Shown here: piece by piece, positions 16,822 to 26,000 of the stretch
Position numbering within the stretch: position 1 is the stretch's first letter
Layout: the number at the start of each line of letters is the position of its first letter
Source: Novosphingobium sp. EMRT-2
GTDB taxonomy: Bacteria; Pseudomonadota; Alphaproteobacteria; Sphingomonadales; Sphingomonadaceae
DNA length: 64,000 nucleotides
Assembly: GCF_005145025.1 (NCBI RefSeq)
Contig: NZ_CP039695.1
Span: forward strand, 682,001 to 746,000
Direction: 5' to 3'
Program-made: the position numbers and the translations under genes
Notes under the pieces: model-generated
The model's input: only the letters and a program-made list of their open reading frames with translations
Databases searched by the model: none
What the model was told of the DNA's origin: nothing

Positions 16822-18606
16822 TTGGTGATCAACAGGCGCCTCACCCGCGCAGCCCTTCTGGGATTGGCGGCGGTGGCCGGCTCGATGGCGGGCACGATGC
16901 CCGCGCACGCCAACAGCGCGGCGGTCGACTATTTCCGCAGCCGCGCGGATCGAACTGCCGTTCCCTCGCTGCTGAGCCAGGACGACCGCCAGTATTACCG
17001 TGACCTGTTCGGCGCGATCGAGCGCGAGGATTGGGCGTCGGTCCAGTCGATGTTCGTCAAGCGCGCCGATGGTCCGCTCCATGCGGTCGCCCGCGCGCAA
17101 TTCTACCTCGCCGCCTCGTCGCCGCGCATCGAACTCGATTCGCTGAACCAGCTGCTGGCGCAGGCCCCGGAACTGCCGTGGGCCGAACAGATCGGCCGGC
17201 TGGCGATCAAGCGTGGCGCCACCGCCCTGCCCGTGCCGCTGCCCAGCACGCAGCAGCTTTTCGCGATGCCTTCGGTATCCAAGCGCATCCGCCCCCGCTC
17301 GATCGCCGATGGCACGATGCCGGATTCGGTCGCCAGCGCGATCCAGCTCCGGATCAAGAATGATGATCCGATGGGCGCCAAGGTCCTGCTCGACGGCATC
17401 GATGCCTCGCTATCGTCCGACGCGCGCGCCGAATGGCGCCAGAAGGTCGGCTGGGCGTTCTACATCGAAAATCAGGATGCCGATGCCCGCGCGGTGTCGC
17501 TGAGCGCGGTTGAAGGCTCCGGCCCGTGGATTGCCGAGGCGCTGTGGACGGCAGGGCTTGCAAGCTGGCGCATGGACGATTGCCTTGCCGCCGCCGATAG
17601 CTTCGAAAAGGCCGCCGGGCAGGCCCAGAATCAGGAACTCTCCTCGGCCGCGCATTACTGGGCCAGCCGCGCGTGGCTACGTTGCCGCAAGCCCGAAAAG
17701 GTGACAGCGGCGTTGCGCGCCGCCGCCCGCAGCCGCGATACGCTCTATGGGATGATGGCCGCCGAGGCGCTGGGGCTGCGCGAAGGCCAGCTCGCCACCA
17801 CGCCCGATTTCAGCAACGATGACTGGCAGAAGCTGCGCGCGGTCAACAACGTGCGCTTGGCCGTGCAGCTGGCCGAGATCGGCCGCGATGGCCTGGCGGA
17901 CGAAGTGCTGCGCTATCAGGCGCGGATCGGCGATCCTGGTCTCTATGCCCCGCTGTCGCGCCTCGCGCGCGATCTGGGCCTGCCCTCCACGCAATTGTGG
18001 ATGGCCTACAACGCCCCGGCCGGCGCGCGGGCCGATGAAGCCGCGCGCTTCCCCGCGCCGAAGTGGGCGCCGGCCAACGGTTGGAAGGTCGATCCGGCGC
18101 TGGTCTTTGCCCATTCGCTGCAGGAATCGAACTTCCGCACCGCCGTCACCAGCCCGGCCGGCGCGCGCGGGCTGATGCAGGTGATGCCCGGCACCGCGCG
18201 CGACATGGCGCGGAACGATCCGGCGATGGCGGGGCGTGACCGCCAGCTCGATCAGCCCGACGTCAACCTTGCCTTCGGCCAGACCTACCTCACCCAGCTG
18301 CGCGATTCGGGCGCGACAGGCGGGCTCCTGCCCAAGGTCATGGCCGCGTACAACGCCGGACCGCTGCCGATCGCGCGCTGGAACACCGAAATCCACGATG
18401 GCGGCGATCCGCTGCTGTGGATGGAGTCGATTCCCTACTGGGAGACGCGGGGCTACGTCGCCATCGTGATGCGCAATTACTGGATGTATGAGCGGCAGGC
18501 GGGCGGTCCCTCCGACAGCCGGATCGGGCTTGTGCAAGGCCTTTGGCCCAAGTTCCCCGGGCTTTCGGGCGCGGAGAACGTGCGGGTCGCCTATAATGGC
18601 CATTGA
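16822..18606 (+). CDS. Soluble lytic murein transglycosylase (Slt70-type)
   Basis: 594 residues. A signal peptide ending around PAHA leads into a long alpha-helical superhelix (residues ~30-400) and a C-terminal lysozyme-like SLT domain. The catalytic glutamate is Glu435 in HSLQESNFRT, followed by SPAGARGLMQVMPGTA and the AYNAGP motif. The enzyme cleaves peptidoglycan in the periplasm with formation of 1,6-anhydro-muramic acid ends. The start is either TTG 16822 or the adjacent GTG 16825; a GGGGA stretch precedes both. It overlaps moaB by 11 nt. Confidence 0.92.
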   Translation: MVINRRLTRAALLGLAAVAGSMAGTMPAHANSAAVDYFRSRADRTAVPSLLSQDDRQYYRDLFGAIEREDWASVQSMFVKRADGPLHAVARAQFYLAASSPRIELDSLNQLLAQAPELPWAEQIGRLAIKRGATALPVPLPSTQQLFAMPSVSKRIRPRSIADGTMPDSVASAIQLRIKNDDPMGAKVLLDGIDASLSSDARAEWRQKVGWAFYIENQDADARAVSLSAVEGSGPWIAEALWTAGLASWRMDDCLAAADSFEKAAGQAQNQELSSAAHYWASRAWLRCRKPEKVTAALRAAARSRDTLYGMMAAEALGLREGQLATTPDFSNDDWQKLRAVNNVRLAVQLAEIGRDGLADEVLRYQARIGDPGLYAPLSRLARDLGLPSTQLWMAYNAPAGARADEAARFPAPKWAPANGWKVDPALVFAHSLQESNFRTAVTSPAGARGLMQVMPGTARDMARNDPAMAGRDRQLDQPDVNLAFGQTYLTQLRDSGATGGLLPKVMAAYNAGPLPIARWNTEIHDGGDPLLWMESIPYWETRGYVAIVMRNYWMYERQAGGPSDSRIGLVQGLWPKFPGLSGAENVRVAYNGH

Positions 18607-19123
18607 TCCCTCGCGCACGTTCAAGCCGATCAACATCGCCCTGCTCACCGTGTCCGACACGCGCGGGCCGGAAGACGATACCTCGGGTGACATCCTTGCC
18701 GGGCGCATTGCCGGCGCCGGTCACACCCTGGCCGCCCGCGCCATCGAGAAGGACGACGCCGCCCGCATCGCCGAGCGACTGAACACCTGGATCGACGATC
18801 GCGCGATAGACGCGGTGGTCATCACCGGCGGCACGGGCCTCACCGGCCGCGACGTGACGCCCGAAGCGCTCGACCGCGTGAAGACGCGCGACATTCCGGG
18901 CTTCGGCGAACTGTTCCGCTGGATCAGCTACAAGACCATCGGCACCAGCACGATCCAGTCGCGCGCCTGCGCGGTGGTGGCGCGCGGGACGTACATCTTC
19001 GCCCTGCCCGGGTCCAACGGCGCGGTGAAGGACGGCTGGGACGGCATCCTGGCCGAACAGCTCGACAGCCGGAACCGCCCCTGCAATTTCGTGGAACTGA
19101 TGCCGCGCCTGCTGGAAGTCTGA
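18596..19123 (+). CDS. moaB: MoaB/Mog-type molybdenum cofactor biosynthesis protein
   Basis: 175 residues. The MoCF-binding fold is shown by IALLTVSDTRGPEDDTSGD, VVITGGTGLTGRDVTPEAL and FALPGSNGAVKDGWD. Members adenylylate molybdopterin or bind it during molybdenum cofactor assembly. ATG 18596 lies within the last codons of the lytic transglycosylase gene, so expression is probably coupled to it. No other moa or moe genes are in view. The family call is secure, the exact step (MoaB versus MogA) less so. Confidence 0.9.
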   Translation: MAIDPSRTFKPINIALLTVSDTRGPEDDTSGDILAGRIAGAGHTLAARAIEKDDAARIAERLNTWIDDRAIDAVVITGGTGLTGRDVTPEALDRVKTRDIPGFGELFRWISYKTIGTSTIQSRACAVVARGTYIFALPGSNGAVKDGWDGILAEQLDSRNRPCNFVELMPRLLEV

Positions 19124-19151
19124 GCGCCTGGATTGCAGCCCGCGCCAGCGG

Positions 19152-19180
19152 TTGCGCTTGTTCTTTTTATGTTCTATTTT
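19152..19180 (+). promoter_or_regulatory. Candidate promoter of the radical SAM gene (overlapped by a LexA box)
   Basis: TTGCGC at 19152-19157 and TATTTT at 19175-19180 are spaced by 17 nt. Initiation 6-7 nt after the -10 would start the transcript at the ATG at 19187, so the message may be leaderless; accordingly I see no ribosome-binding site in front of that ATG. This is inference from pattern and position. Confidence 0.5.
19160..19174 (+). promoter_or_regulatory. LexA (SOS) box, GTTC-N7-GTTC
   Basis: The bases read GTTC, TTTTTAT, GTTC: an exact match to the direct-repeat LexA operator of alphaproteobacteria. It lies between the -35 and -10 elements proposed for the downstream radical SAM gene, 12 nt before its ATG, a position where bound LexA would block RNA polymerase. 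Confidence 0.75.
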
Positions 19181-19186
19181 GCGAGA

Positions 19187-20266
19187 ATGGCCCGTTCCGT
19201 TCCCATTCACGGCCGAGGCGCGCAATCGGGCGCCGTGCCGACGCGCTTCGGCCTGGCCACGCGCGAGGAGGATGGGGACTGGCTTGACGCGCGCGAAGGG
19301 ATAGACGGCGCGCCGGGCAAGCTGCGGACCACGGTGATCGATCTGCACCCCAAATCGATCGTCACGTTCAACACATCGCCCGACATCGCCTTTGACCGTT
19401 CGCTCAATGCCTATGCCGGCTGCGAGCACGGCTGCATCTACTGCTATGCGCGGCCGAGCCATGCCTATCACGATCTGTCCCCCGGCCTCGATTTCGAAAC
19501 GAAACTGTTCGCCAAGCCGCAGGCCGCGGACCTCTTGCGCAAGACGTTCGCCAAGCGGGGATACCGCCCCCGGCCGCTGGCCATGGGGACCAATACCGAT
19601 CCCTATCAGCCGATCGAGGCGCGCTATCGCATCACGCGGCAGGTGCTGGAAACCTGCCTGGAAACACGCCATCCGGTGACGATCACCACCAAGTCGGCCC
19701 GCGTGCTGGACGATCTGGACCTGCTGGCCGAACTGGCGCGCCACCGGCTGACCGCCGTGAGCATCTCGGTGACGAGTCTCGATCCGCACCTGTCCCGCCT
19801 GCTGGAACCGCGCGCCTCAGCCCCCGCCAAGCGGCTGGCCGCGCTGGGCAGGCTGGTGGAAGCGGGCGTGCCAGCGCATGTCTCGGTCGCGCCGGTCATC
19901 CCTTCGATCACCGATGAATTCATGGAAGGCATTCTCGAACGCGCCGGCACGCTGGGCGTGCGGTCAGCCAGCTGGATCATGCTGCGCCTGCCGCACGAAG
20001 TGGCGCCGCTGTTTCGCGAATGGCTGTCCGTCCACTTCCCCGATCGCGCGGGCAAGGTCATGGCCATCGTGCAGGACGTGCGCGACGGGCGGGACAACGA
20101 TCCCGGTTTCTTCACCCGGATGAAGCCGCAGGGGGTGTGGGCCGACCTGATCCGCACCCGCTTCCGCCTGGGCTGCAAGCGCGCGGGGATAGGCCGCATG
20201 GATATCGATCTCGATTGTTCGGCCTTCCGCCCGCCCAGCGTGGATGGGCAGCTCAGCCTTCTCTAG
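19187..20266 (+). CDS. PA0069-family radical SAM protein, probable SOS gene
   Basis: 359 residues. The radical SAM [4Fe-4S] motif is CEHGCIYCYA (Cys79, 83 and 86), followed by ARPSHAYHDLSPGLDFETKL, the signature of the PA0069 group of radical SAM proteins, distantly related to spore photoproduct lyase. TNTDPYQPIE and SISVTSLDP are further conserved blocks. ATG 19187 is chosen because it fits a leaderless transcript from the LexA-controlled promoter; an upstream start at 19133 would put the operator inside the coding sequence. The reaction is unknown; the LexA box suggests a role in DNA damage. The gene ends 29 nt before a palindromic repeat. Confidence 0.87.
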   Translation: MARSVPIHGRGAQSGAVPTRFGLATREEDGDWLDAREGIDGAPGKLRTTVIDLHPKSIVTFNTSPDIAFDRSLNAYAGCEHGCIYCYARPSHAYHDLSPGLDFETKLFAKPQAADLLRKTFAKRGYRPRPLAMGTNTDPYQPIEARYRITRQVLETCLETRHPVTITTKSARVLDDLDLLAELARHRLTAVSISVTSLDPHLSRLLEPRASAPAKRLAALGRLVEAGVPAHVSVAPVIPSITDEFMEGILERAGTLGVRSASWIMLRLPHEVAPLFREWLSVHFPDRAGKVMAIVQDVRDGRDNDPGFFTRMKPQGVWADLIRTRFRLGCKRAGIGRMDIDLDCSAFRPPSVDGQLSLL

Positions 20267-20295
20267 GGCGTTTAGGTTTTTTACAAACTCACCAT

Positions 20296-20381
20296 CGTCA
20301 TTGCGAGGAGACAAAGTCGACGAAGCAATCCAGAGTCACGCTCAAGCCGCTCTGGATTGCTTCGCTACGCTCGCAATGACG
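20296..20381. repeat. Dispersed-type palindromic intergenic repeat
   Basis: Two arms face each other across a 15-nt loop: CGTCATTGCGAG at 20296-20307 pairs with CTCGCAATGACG at the right end, and GAAGCAATCCAGAG pairs with CTCTGGATTGCTTC inside. The segments between inner and outer arms differ (14 versus 6 nt), leaving an internal bulge. The sequence closely resembles a palindromic repeat scattered through many bacterial genomes. It sits between two convergent genes and could also serve as a transcription end point. Confidence 0.8.
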
Positions 20382-20432
20382 AACGCGTAAGGTGAAAGTG
20401 TGCAAGCGACATAATCGACTTCTCTAGGGTCA

Positions 20433-20723
20433 TTAGGCACGTTCCGCCGGTTCGTAGCGCCGTTCGCCGGTCAGCGGATCGTACCAGACCTCGATGATCG
20501 CGCCCGTCTCGTGATCGATCTCGCGCTCGCCGGTGCGCTGCCACTGGCCGTGCGGAGAGCGCCTGCGTCCGCGATAGCCGGCGTCGAACACGGTGCCGAT
20601 CACGATCAGCGCGGCGAACACGAACAGACCGGCTCCGCCCCCGGTGCTGCCTTCGAGCGCCACGCCGCCGCATACCATCGCGACCGCCAGCACCAGCGCG
20701 GCGATGCGGCCATTGCGCGTCAT
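20433..20723 (-). CDS. Small predicted membrane protein, unknown function
   Basis: 96 residues with two hydrophobic helices (about 7-24 and 31-49) and a positively charged, hydrophilic C-terminal half containing EVWYDPLTGERRYEP. I do not recognise the family. ATG 20723 overlaps the stop of the YbjQ-like gene by 4 nt, which makes it the last gene of the dnaE-acyl ligase run. The short C-terminal block could face the cytoplasm; topology is a guess from charge. Confidence 0.7.
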   Translation of the reverse strand: MTRNGRIAALVLAVAMVCGGVALEGSTGGGAGLFVFAALIVIGTVFDAGYRGRRRSPHGQWQRTGEREIDHETGAIIEVWYDPLTGERRYEPAERA

Positions 20724-21040
20724 TGCGGTTTCAGCCTCACCGCCGTGCCATAGGCGACGACTTCGTTCATCGTCTGCCCGATCGATCCGGAATCGAAGCG
20801 CATCATCACCACGGCATCAGCGCCCATCAGCCGCGCGTTCATCACCAGCCGATCGATCGCGTGCCGCCGGGTATCCTCCACCAGCGCCGAATATTCCTTG
20901 ATCTCGCCACCCACAATCGAGCGCAAGCCGGCCAGGATGTTCCCGCCCAGCCCCCGGCTGCGCACGACCACGCCGAACACCTGTCCCAGCGCTTCCTGCA
21001 CTTCGCGCCCGGCGACATTCTCCGTCGTGGTCACGATCAT
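20720..21040 (-). CDS. YbjQ/UPF0145 family protein
   Basis: 106 residues. The N-terminal MIVTTTENVAGREV, the central GLRSIVGGEIKEYSALVEDTR and the AR(L)MGADAVV(M)MRFDS block define the YbjQ (UPF0145, heavy-metal-binding-like) family. These form small homopentameric barrels; their function is not established. It overlaps the small membrane protein gene downstream by 4 nt and starts 4 nt after the DUF1330-like gene ends. Confidence 0.85.
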   Translation of the reverse strand: MIVTTTENVAGREVQEALGQVFGVVVRSRGLGGNILAGLRSIVGGEIKEYSALVEDTRRHAIDRLVMNARLMGADAVVMMRFDSGSIGQTMNEVVAYGTAVRLKPQ

Positions 21041-21044
21041 GCGC

Positions 21045-21458
21045 CTATCCTTTCGTCGATGAAAACCGCACCAGCCGGCTGTCCCGCACCGCCGCCTGGC
21101 GATGGACGACGACCGGCTTGTATTCGGGGTCCGTCACCATGGCGAGGAACGCCGCGGCATCGGGATAGCCCATGACGAACGTGGCATCCCACGGCCATTC
21201 CTCCGGCCCGGTGACGACGCACTCGAAATCGCCTTCCCAGACCATGCTCGCGCCCACTTTCGCCAGCACCGGCGCGATCGCGCGGTGGTATTCGGCATAG
21301 GCCTGCGCGCCCGTCCAGCCCTTGTCCGCCAGCGGATGCCCTGCGGGATAAGTCGCCTTGTCCTTGAAGCGGACAAGATTCAGCATCCGGATCGGCGTGT
21401 TGCGCGGCAGCGCCTTGAAGCGGTCGAAGTTGGCGCGGTCCGGATCGATGTAGTCCAT
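21045..21458 (-). CDS. DUF1330-like small protein (dimeric alpha-beta barrel)
   Basis: 137 residues. The pattern IRMLNLVRFKDKATYP, AYAEYHRAIAPVLAKVGASMVWEGDFEC and MGYPDAAAFLAMVTDPEY matches the DUF1330/dimeric alpha-beta barrel group of small stress-type proteins. It starts 3 nt after the acyl-CoA ligase ends, so it is co-transcribed with that gene. There is no catalytic assignment; a role in lipid or aldehyde metabolism would be only a guess from the neighbour. Confidence 0.75.
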   Translation of the reverse strand: MDYIDPDRANFDRFKALPRNTPIRMLNLVRFKDKATYPAGHPLADKGWTGAQAYAEYHRAIAPVLAKVGASMVWEGDFECVVTGPEEWPWDATFVMGYPDAAAFLAMVTDPEYKPVVVHRQAAVRDSRLVRFSSTKG

Positions 21459-21461
21459 GGC

Positions 21462-23066
21462 TCAGGCGGCCCACTGGAAATCGCGGAACTGGTCGCGCAG
21501 GTCCTTCTTGCTGATCTTGCCGGTGCCGGTGTGCGGGATCTCGTCGACGAACACGATGTCGTCGGGCACCCACCACTTGGCGACCTTGGTGGCCAGGAAC
21601 GCGCGCAATTCATCGGACCCGACATCAGCGCCAGCCTTGCGCACCACGACCAGCAGCGGCCGTTCGTCCCACTTGGGGTGGAACACGCCGATCGCGGCAG
21701 CTTCGGCCACGGCGGGATGGCCGACGGCGGCGTTTTCCAGCTCGACCGAGCTGATCCATTCGCCGCCGGACTTGATGACGTCCTTGGTCCGGTCGGTCAG
21801 TTGCAGCGTGCCGTTGGGGTGGATCACCGCCACATCGCCGGTATCGAACCACTGGCCGGCGTCGACCGCTTCCTTTTCGCCCTTGAAGTAGCGCTTGACC
21901 ACCCATGGCCCGCGTACCTGCAAGGCCCCGGCGGTCTTGCCGTCGCGCGGCAGGACGATATCCGAATCACCCAGATCGACGCAGCGCATCTCGACGCCGA
22001 ACGGCACCCGGCCCTGCATCGCCTTGATGCCGACCTGCTCGGCAAAGTTCAGGTCGTCCCAGTCCCAGGTTTCGGTGCCGGTGGTGCCGATGGGCGAGGT
22101 TTCGGTCATGCCCCACGCGTGCGCCACGCGGATGCCTTCGCCCATGAAGCGCTCGATCATCGAGGACGGCATGGCCGAACCGCCGCAAACGACCTGCTTC
22201 AGGCTGGGCGGCATCCCCATGCCGGACCTGTCTATTTCCTGGAGAAAGGCCAGCCACACCGTCGGCACGCCGGCCGAAGCCGTCACCTTCTCGCGCCGGA
22301 ACAGGTCGCACAGCACGGCCGCATCGTTCACCGCCGAATAGACGAACTTGGCCCCGGCCGCGGCGCCAGCCCACGGCAGGCCCCAGCTGGCCGCGTGGAA
22401 CATCGGCACGATCGGCATCATCACCGTCCGCGCGTCCATGCCGAACACCGCCGGCTGCAGCGAGGAGATCGCGTGCAGCATGGTCGAGCGGTGCGTGTAG
22501 AGCACGCCCTTGGGATTGCCGGTGGTTCCGCTGGTGTAGCACAGCATGCACGGATCGTTCTCGTCGCCGTCCGCCCAGATGGCATGGCCGTTCTCGGCAC
22601 CGATCCAGTCCTCGAAATGGATCGCGGGCTCATCGGAATCGAAGCAGACGTAGCGTTCGATCGTCGGCCAGCGCGGCTTCATCCGCTCCACGATCGGCGC
22701 GAACGCCTTGTCGAACAGCAGGACGCGGTCTTCGGCATGGGCCACGATATATTCCAGCTGGTCGTCGAACAGGCGCGGGTTGATCGTGTGCAGGATGCCG
22801 CCCGCACCCACCGCGCCATACCAGGTGACGAGGTGCCGGTGATGGTTCATCGCCAGCGTGGCGATGCGATCACCGGGCTGGATGCCGATCCGCTGCAGCG
22901 CCTGCGTCATTTTCAGCGCATCACGGCGAATGCCCGCCCAGGTGGTGCGGCTTTCCGTGCCATCGGCCCAGTGGCTGACGAGTTCGCGCGCACCATGTTC
23001 GCGCGCGGCATGGTCGAGCAGATGGGTAACGCGCAGCTTCCAATCCTGCATGGCTCCAAGCTGCAT
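21462..23066 (-). CDS. Acyl-CoA synthetase (AMP-forming), medium/long-chain type
   Basis: 534 residues of the ANL adenylating superfamily. The P-loop is YTSGTTGNPKG (about residues 178-188), A5 reads GMTETSP, and the hinge and A8 region read DTGDVAVIHPNGTLQLTDRTKD then IKSGGEWISSVELE; the A10 lysine is in GTGKISKKDLR. It activates a carboxylic acid with ATP and CoA; the spacing resembles fatty-acyl-CoA ligases. Chain-length preference cannot be read. ATG 23066 lies 21 nt after dnaE, suggesting co-transcription from the dnaE side. Confidence 0.92.
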   Translation of the reverse strand: MQLGAMQDWKLRVTHLLDHAAREHGARELVSHWADGTESRTTWAGIRRDALKMTQALQRIGIQPGDRIATLAMNHHRHLVTWYGAVGAGGILHTINPRLFDDQLEYIVAHAEDRVLLFDKAFAPIVERMKPRWPTIERYVCFDSDEPAIHFEDWIGAENGHAIWADGDENDPCMLCYTSGTTGNPKGVLYTHRSTMLHAISSLQPAVFGMDARTVMMPIVPMFHAASWGLPWAGAAAGAKFVYSAVNDAAVLCDLFRREKVTASAGVPTVWLAFLQEIDRSGMGMPPSLKQVVCGGSAMPSSMIERFMGEGIRVAHAWGMTETSPIGTTGTETWDWDDLNFAEQVGIKAMQGRVPFGVEMRCVDLGDSDIVLPRDGKTAGALQVRGPWVVKRYFKGEKEAVDAGQWFDTGDVAVIHPNGTLQLTDRTKDVIKSGGEWISSVELENAAVGHPAVAEAAAIGVFHPKWDERPLLVVVRKAGADVGSDELRAFLATKVAKWWVPDDIVFVDEIPHTGTGKISKKDLRDQFRDFQWAA

Positions 23067-23087
23067 CGTTTTCCTCTCCCGGTTGTT

Positions 23088-26000
23088 CTATTCCACCAGC
23101 CGCAAGTGCCTTTCGGCACGCGCGGTCAGCGCCACATTGGCAAGCCCCTCGATGGGAATCAACCGTTCGATTAAATCGCTGTCGAGCCGGAAATCCCCGC
23201 CCAGCCGGATCAGGGGCTCCTTCGGGCTGCCCGTCCGCAGGCGTGCCAGCACTTCGCCTTTCGCGTCGCCGCCGCGTGGCAGCAGCATGGCCAGTTCCGA
23301 AATCGCCTCGGGCTTCGTTACATCGAGCTTCAGCTGCATCCGCGCCGCGCTGGTGACGGAGGACAGCGGGCGCGCGCCGCGCACCGTCACGCGGGGCGGC
23401 TCATCGGGGTTGGGCCGGTCCAGTTCGACATTCAGCAGCACGCAGGTTCCTTCGCGCGCCCACTGCACGAAGGAATCGACCAGTGCCTCCTCGAAGCACG
23501 AGGCGGAGAACAGCCCGCTGCTGTCGGAAAAATCGGCCATGACGAAGTCCTTGCCGCGCTTCGTCTTGCGCTTCTGGACGTTCTCCACCATCGCCGCCAT
23601 CACCGCGCCGCTGCGCCCGCCCGCATCGCCGCCGCCCGACATCAGGCTGCCATAGGTGCGCGCGCCATTGGCGGAGGCAACCGCGCGGTATTCCTCCACC
23701 GGATGCGCGGCGAAATAGAACCCGAAGTTCTCGCGTTCGGCCGCCATCTGGTCGGCGCGGCTCCACGGCTTCGTCTCGGCCAGCCTGGTGGCGGGCACGG
23801 CGTGGTCATCGCCTCCGAACAGCCCGCCCTGCCCACTGGAGCGCGAGCGCGCAGCCTCGTCCGCCACGGCCATCAACAGTTCGGCGTTGGCGATCACTTG
23901 GGCGCGGTTCGGTTCCAGGCAATCGAGCGCGCCGCCGGCGGCCAGCGCTTCCAGCTGGCGCCGGTTCATCGATCCGGCGGGAATGCGGCGAAACAGGTCG
24001 TCCAGCGTTTCGAACCGGCCCTTGGCCTCGCGCTCGGCGACGATCGCTTCCATCGCCTTTTCGCCCACGTTGCGCAGCCCCGCCAGCGCATAGCGCACGG
24101 CATAGCCATCGTCGGTCCGCTCGACGGTGAATTCGGCAACGGAATGGTTGATATCCGGCCCGTGCAGCGCCACGCCGTTGCGCCGCATGTCGTCCACGAA
24201 CACCGCCAGCTTTTCCGACTGGTGCATGTCGAAGCACATCGAGGCGGCGTAGAATTCGTGGGGATAGTGCGTCTTCAGCCAAGCCGTCTGATAGGCGAGC
24301 AGCGCATAGGCGGCGGCGTGCGACTTGTTGAAACCATAGCCCGCGAACTTGTCGATCAAGTCGAACAGCTCGTTGGCCTTGGCCGGCTCGATTGCCGAAA
24401 CCTCCTTGCAGCCATCGACGAAGCGCTGGCGCTGGGCGTCCATTTCCGCCTGCACCTTCTTGCCCATGGCGCGGCGCAGCAGGTCGGCATCGCCCAGCGA
24501 ATAGCCGGCCAGAATCTGCGCGGCCTGCATTACCTGTTCCTGATAGACGAAGATGCCATAGGTTTCGGACAGGATGCCGGCGAGCTTCTCGTGCGGGTAT
24601 TCGATGCTCTCCAAGCCGTTCTTGCGCCGCCCGAACAGGGGGATGTTGTCCATCGGGCCGGGCCGATAAAGCGAGACGAGCGCGATGATGTCGCCGAAGT
24701 TGGTCGGCTTCACCGCCGCCAGCGTGCGCCGCATGCCTTCCGATTCCAGCTGGAACACGCCCACCGTATCGCCGGACTGGAGCAACCGGTACACGTCGGC
24801 ATCGTCCCACGGCAGCGTGGACAGGTCGATCGCGATCCCGCGCTTGCCCAGCAGGTCCACCGCCTTGCGCAACACCGACAGCGTCTTGAGGCCCAGGAAG
24901 TCGAACTTCACCAGCCCCGAATCCTCGACATGCTTCATGTCGAACTGGGTCACCGGCATGTCCGAACGCGGATCGCGGTAGAGCGGGACGAGCTGCGCCA
25001 GCGGCCGGTCGCCGATCACCACGCCGGCGGCATGGGTGGAGCTGTTGCGCGGCAGACCTTCCAGCTGCATGGCAAGATCGATGAGCCGCTTGACCTCGGG
25101 ATCGCGGTCGTATTCGCGCTTCAGTTCCGCCACGCCGTTCAGCGCGCGCGGCAGTGGCCAGGGGTCGGTCGGATGGTTGGGCACCATCTTGCACAGCCGG
25201 TCCACCTGGCCGTAGCTCATCTGCAGGATACGGCCGGTATCGCGCAGCACCGCGCGGGCCTTCAGCTTGCCGAAGGTAATGATCTGCGCGACGTGATCGT
25301 CGCCGTACTTCTGCTGGACGTAGCGGATCACTTCGCCGCGCCGCGTTTCGCAGAAGTCGATATCGAAGTCCGGCATCGACACGCGCTCGGGATTGAGGAA
25401 GCGTTCGAACAGCAGCCCCAGCCGGATCGGATCGAGATCGGTGATGGTCAGCGCCCAGGCCACGAGCGAGCCGGCGCCGGACCCGCGCCCCGGCCCCACC
25501 GGAATCGAATGCTCCTTGGCCCACTTGATGAAGTCGGCAACGATCAGGAAGTAACCGCCAAAGCCCATGCGGTTGATGATCCCGATCTCGAACTCCAGCC
25601 GCGCGCGGTAGTCGAGCACTTCCTGAAACACGCCCGCTTCGACGAGCAGCGGAAAGTCGCCGGCGGCCAGTTCCGCGTCCGGCCCGGCGCACAGCACTTG
25701 CGCCAGTTCGGCATGGCAGGCTTCGGGGTAGTACGGCTGCAACCGCGCGACCAGGCCGGTGCGCGAATCCTCGGCGCACATCCGCGCCTCGCCTTCCTTG
25801 TCGCCGGCCAGGCTGGGCAGGATCGGCTTGCGCTTGGGCGGCATGAACGCGGTGCGCTGCGCCACCACCAGCGTGTTCTCCAGCGCCTCGGGCACGTCGG
25901 AGAACAGCTGCTCCATGATCTCCGCCGGCTTGATCCACCATTCCTGCGAGGAACGTGGGCGATCGGCGCTGTCGACATGCGTCGAACTGGCGATGCACAG

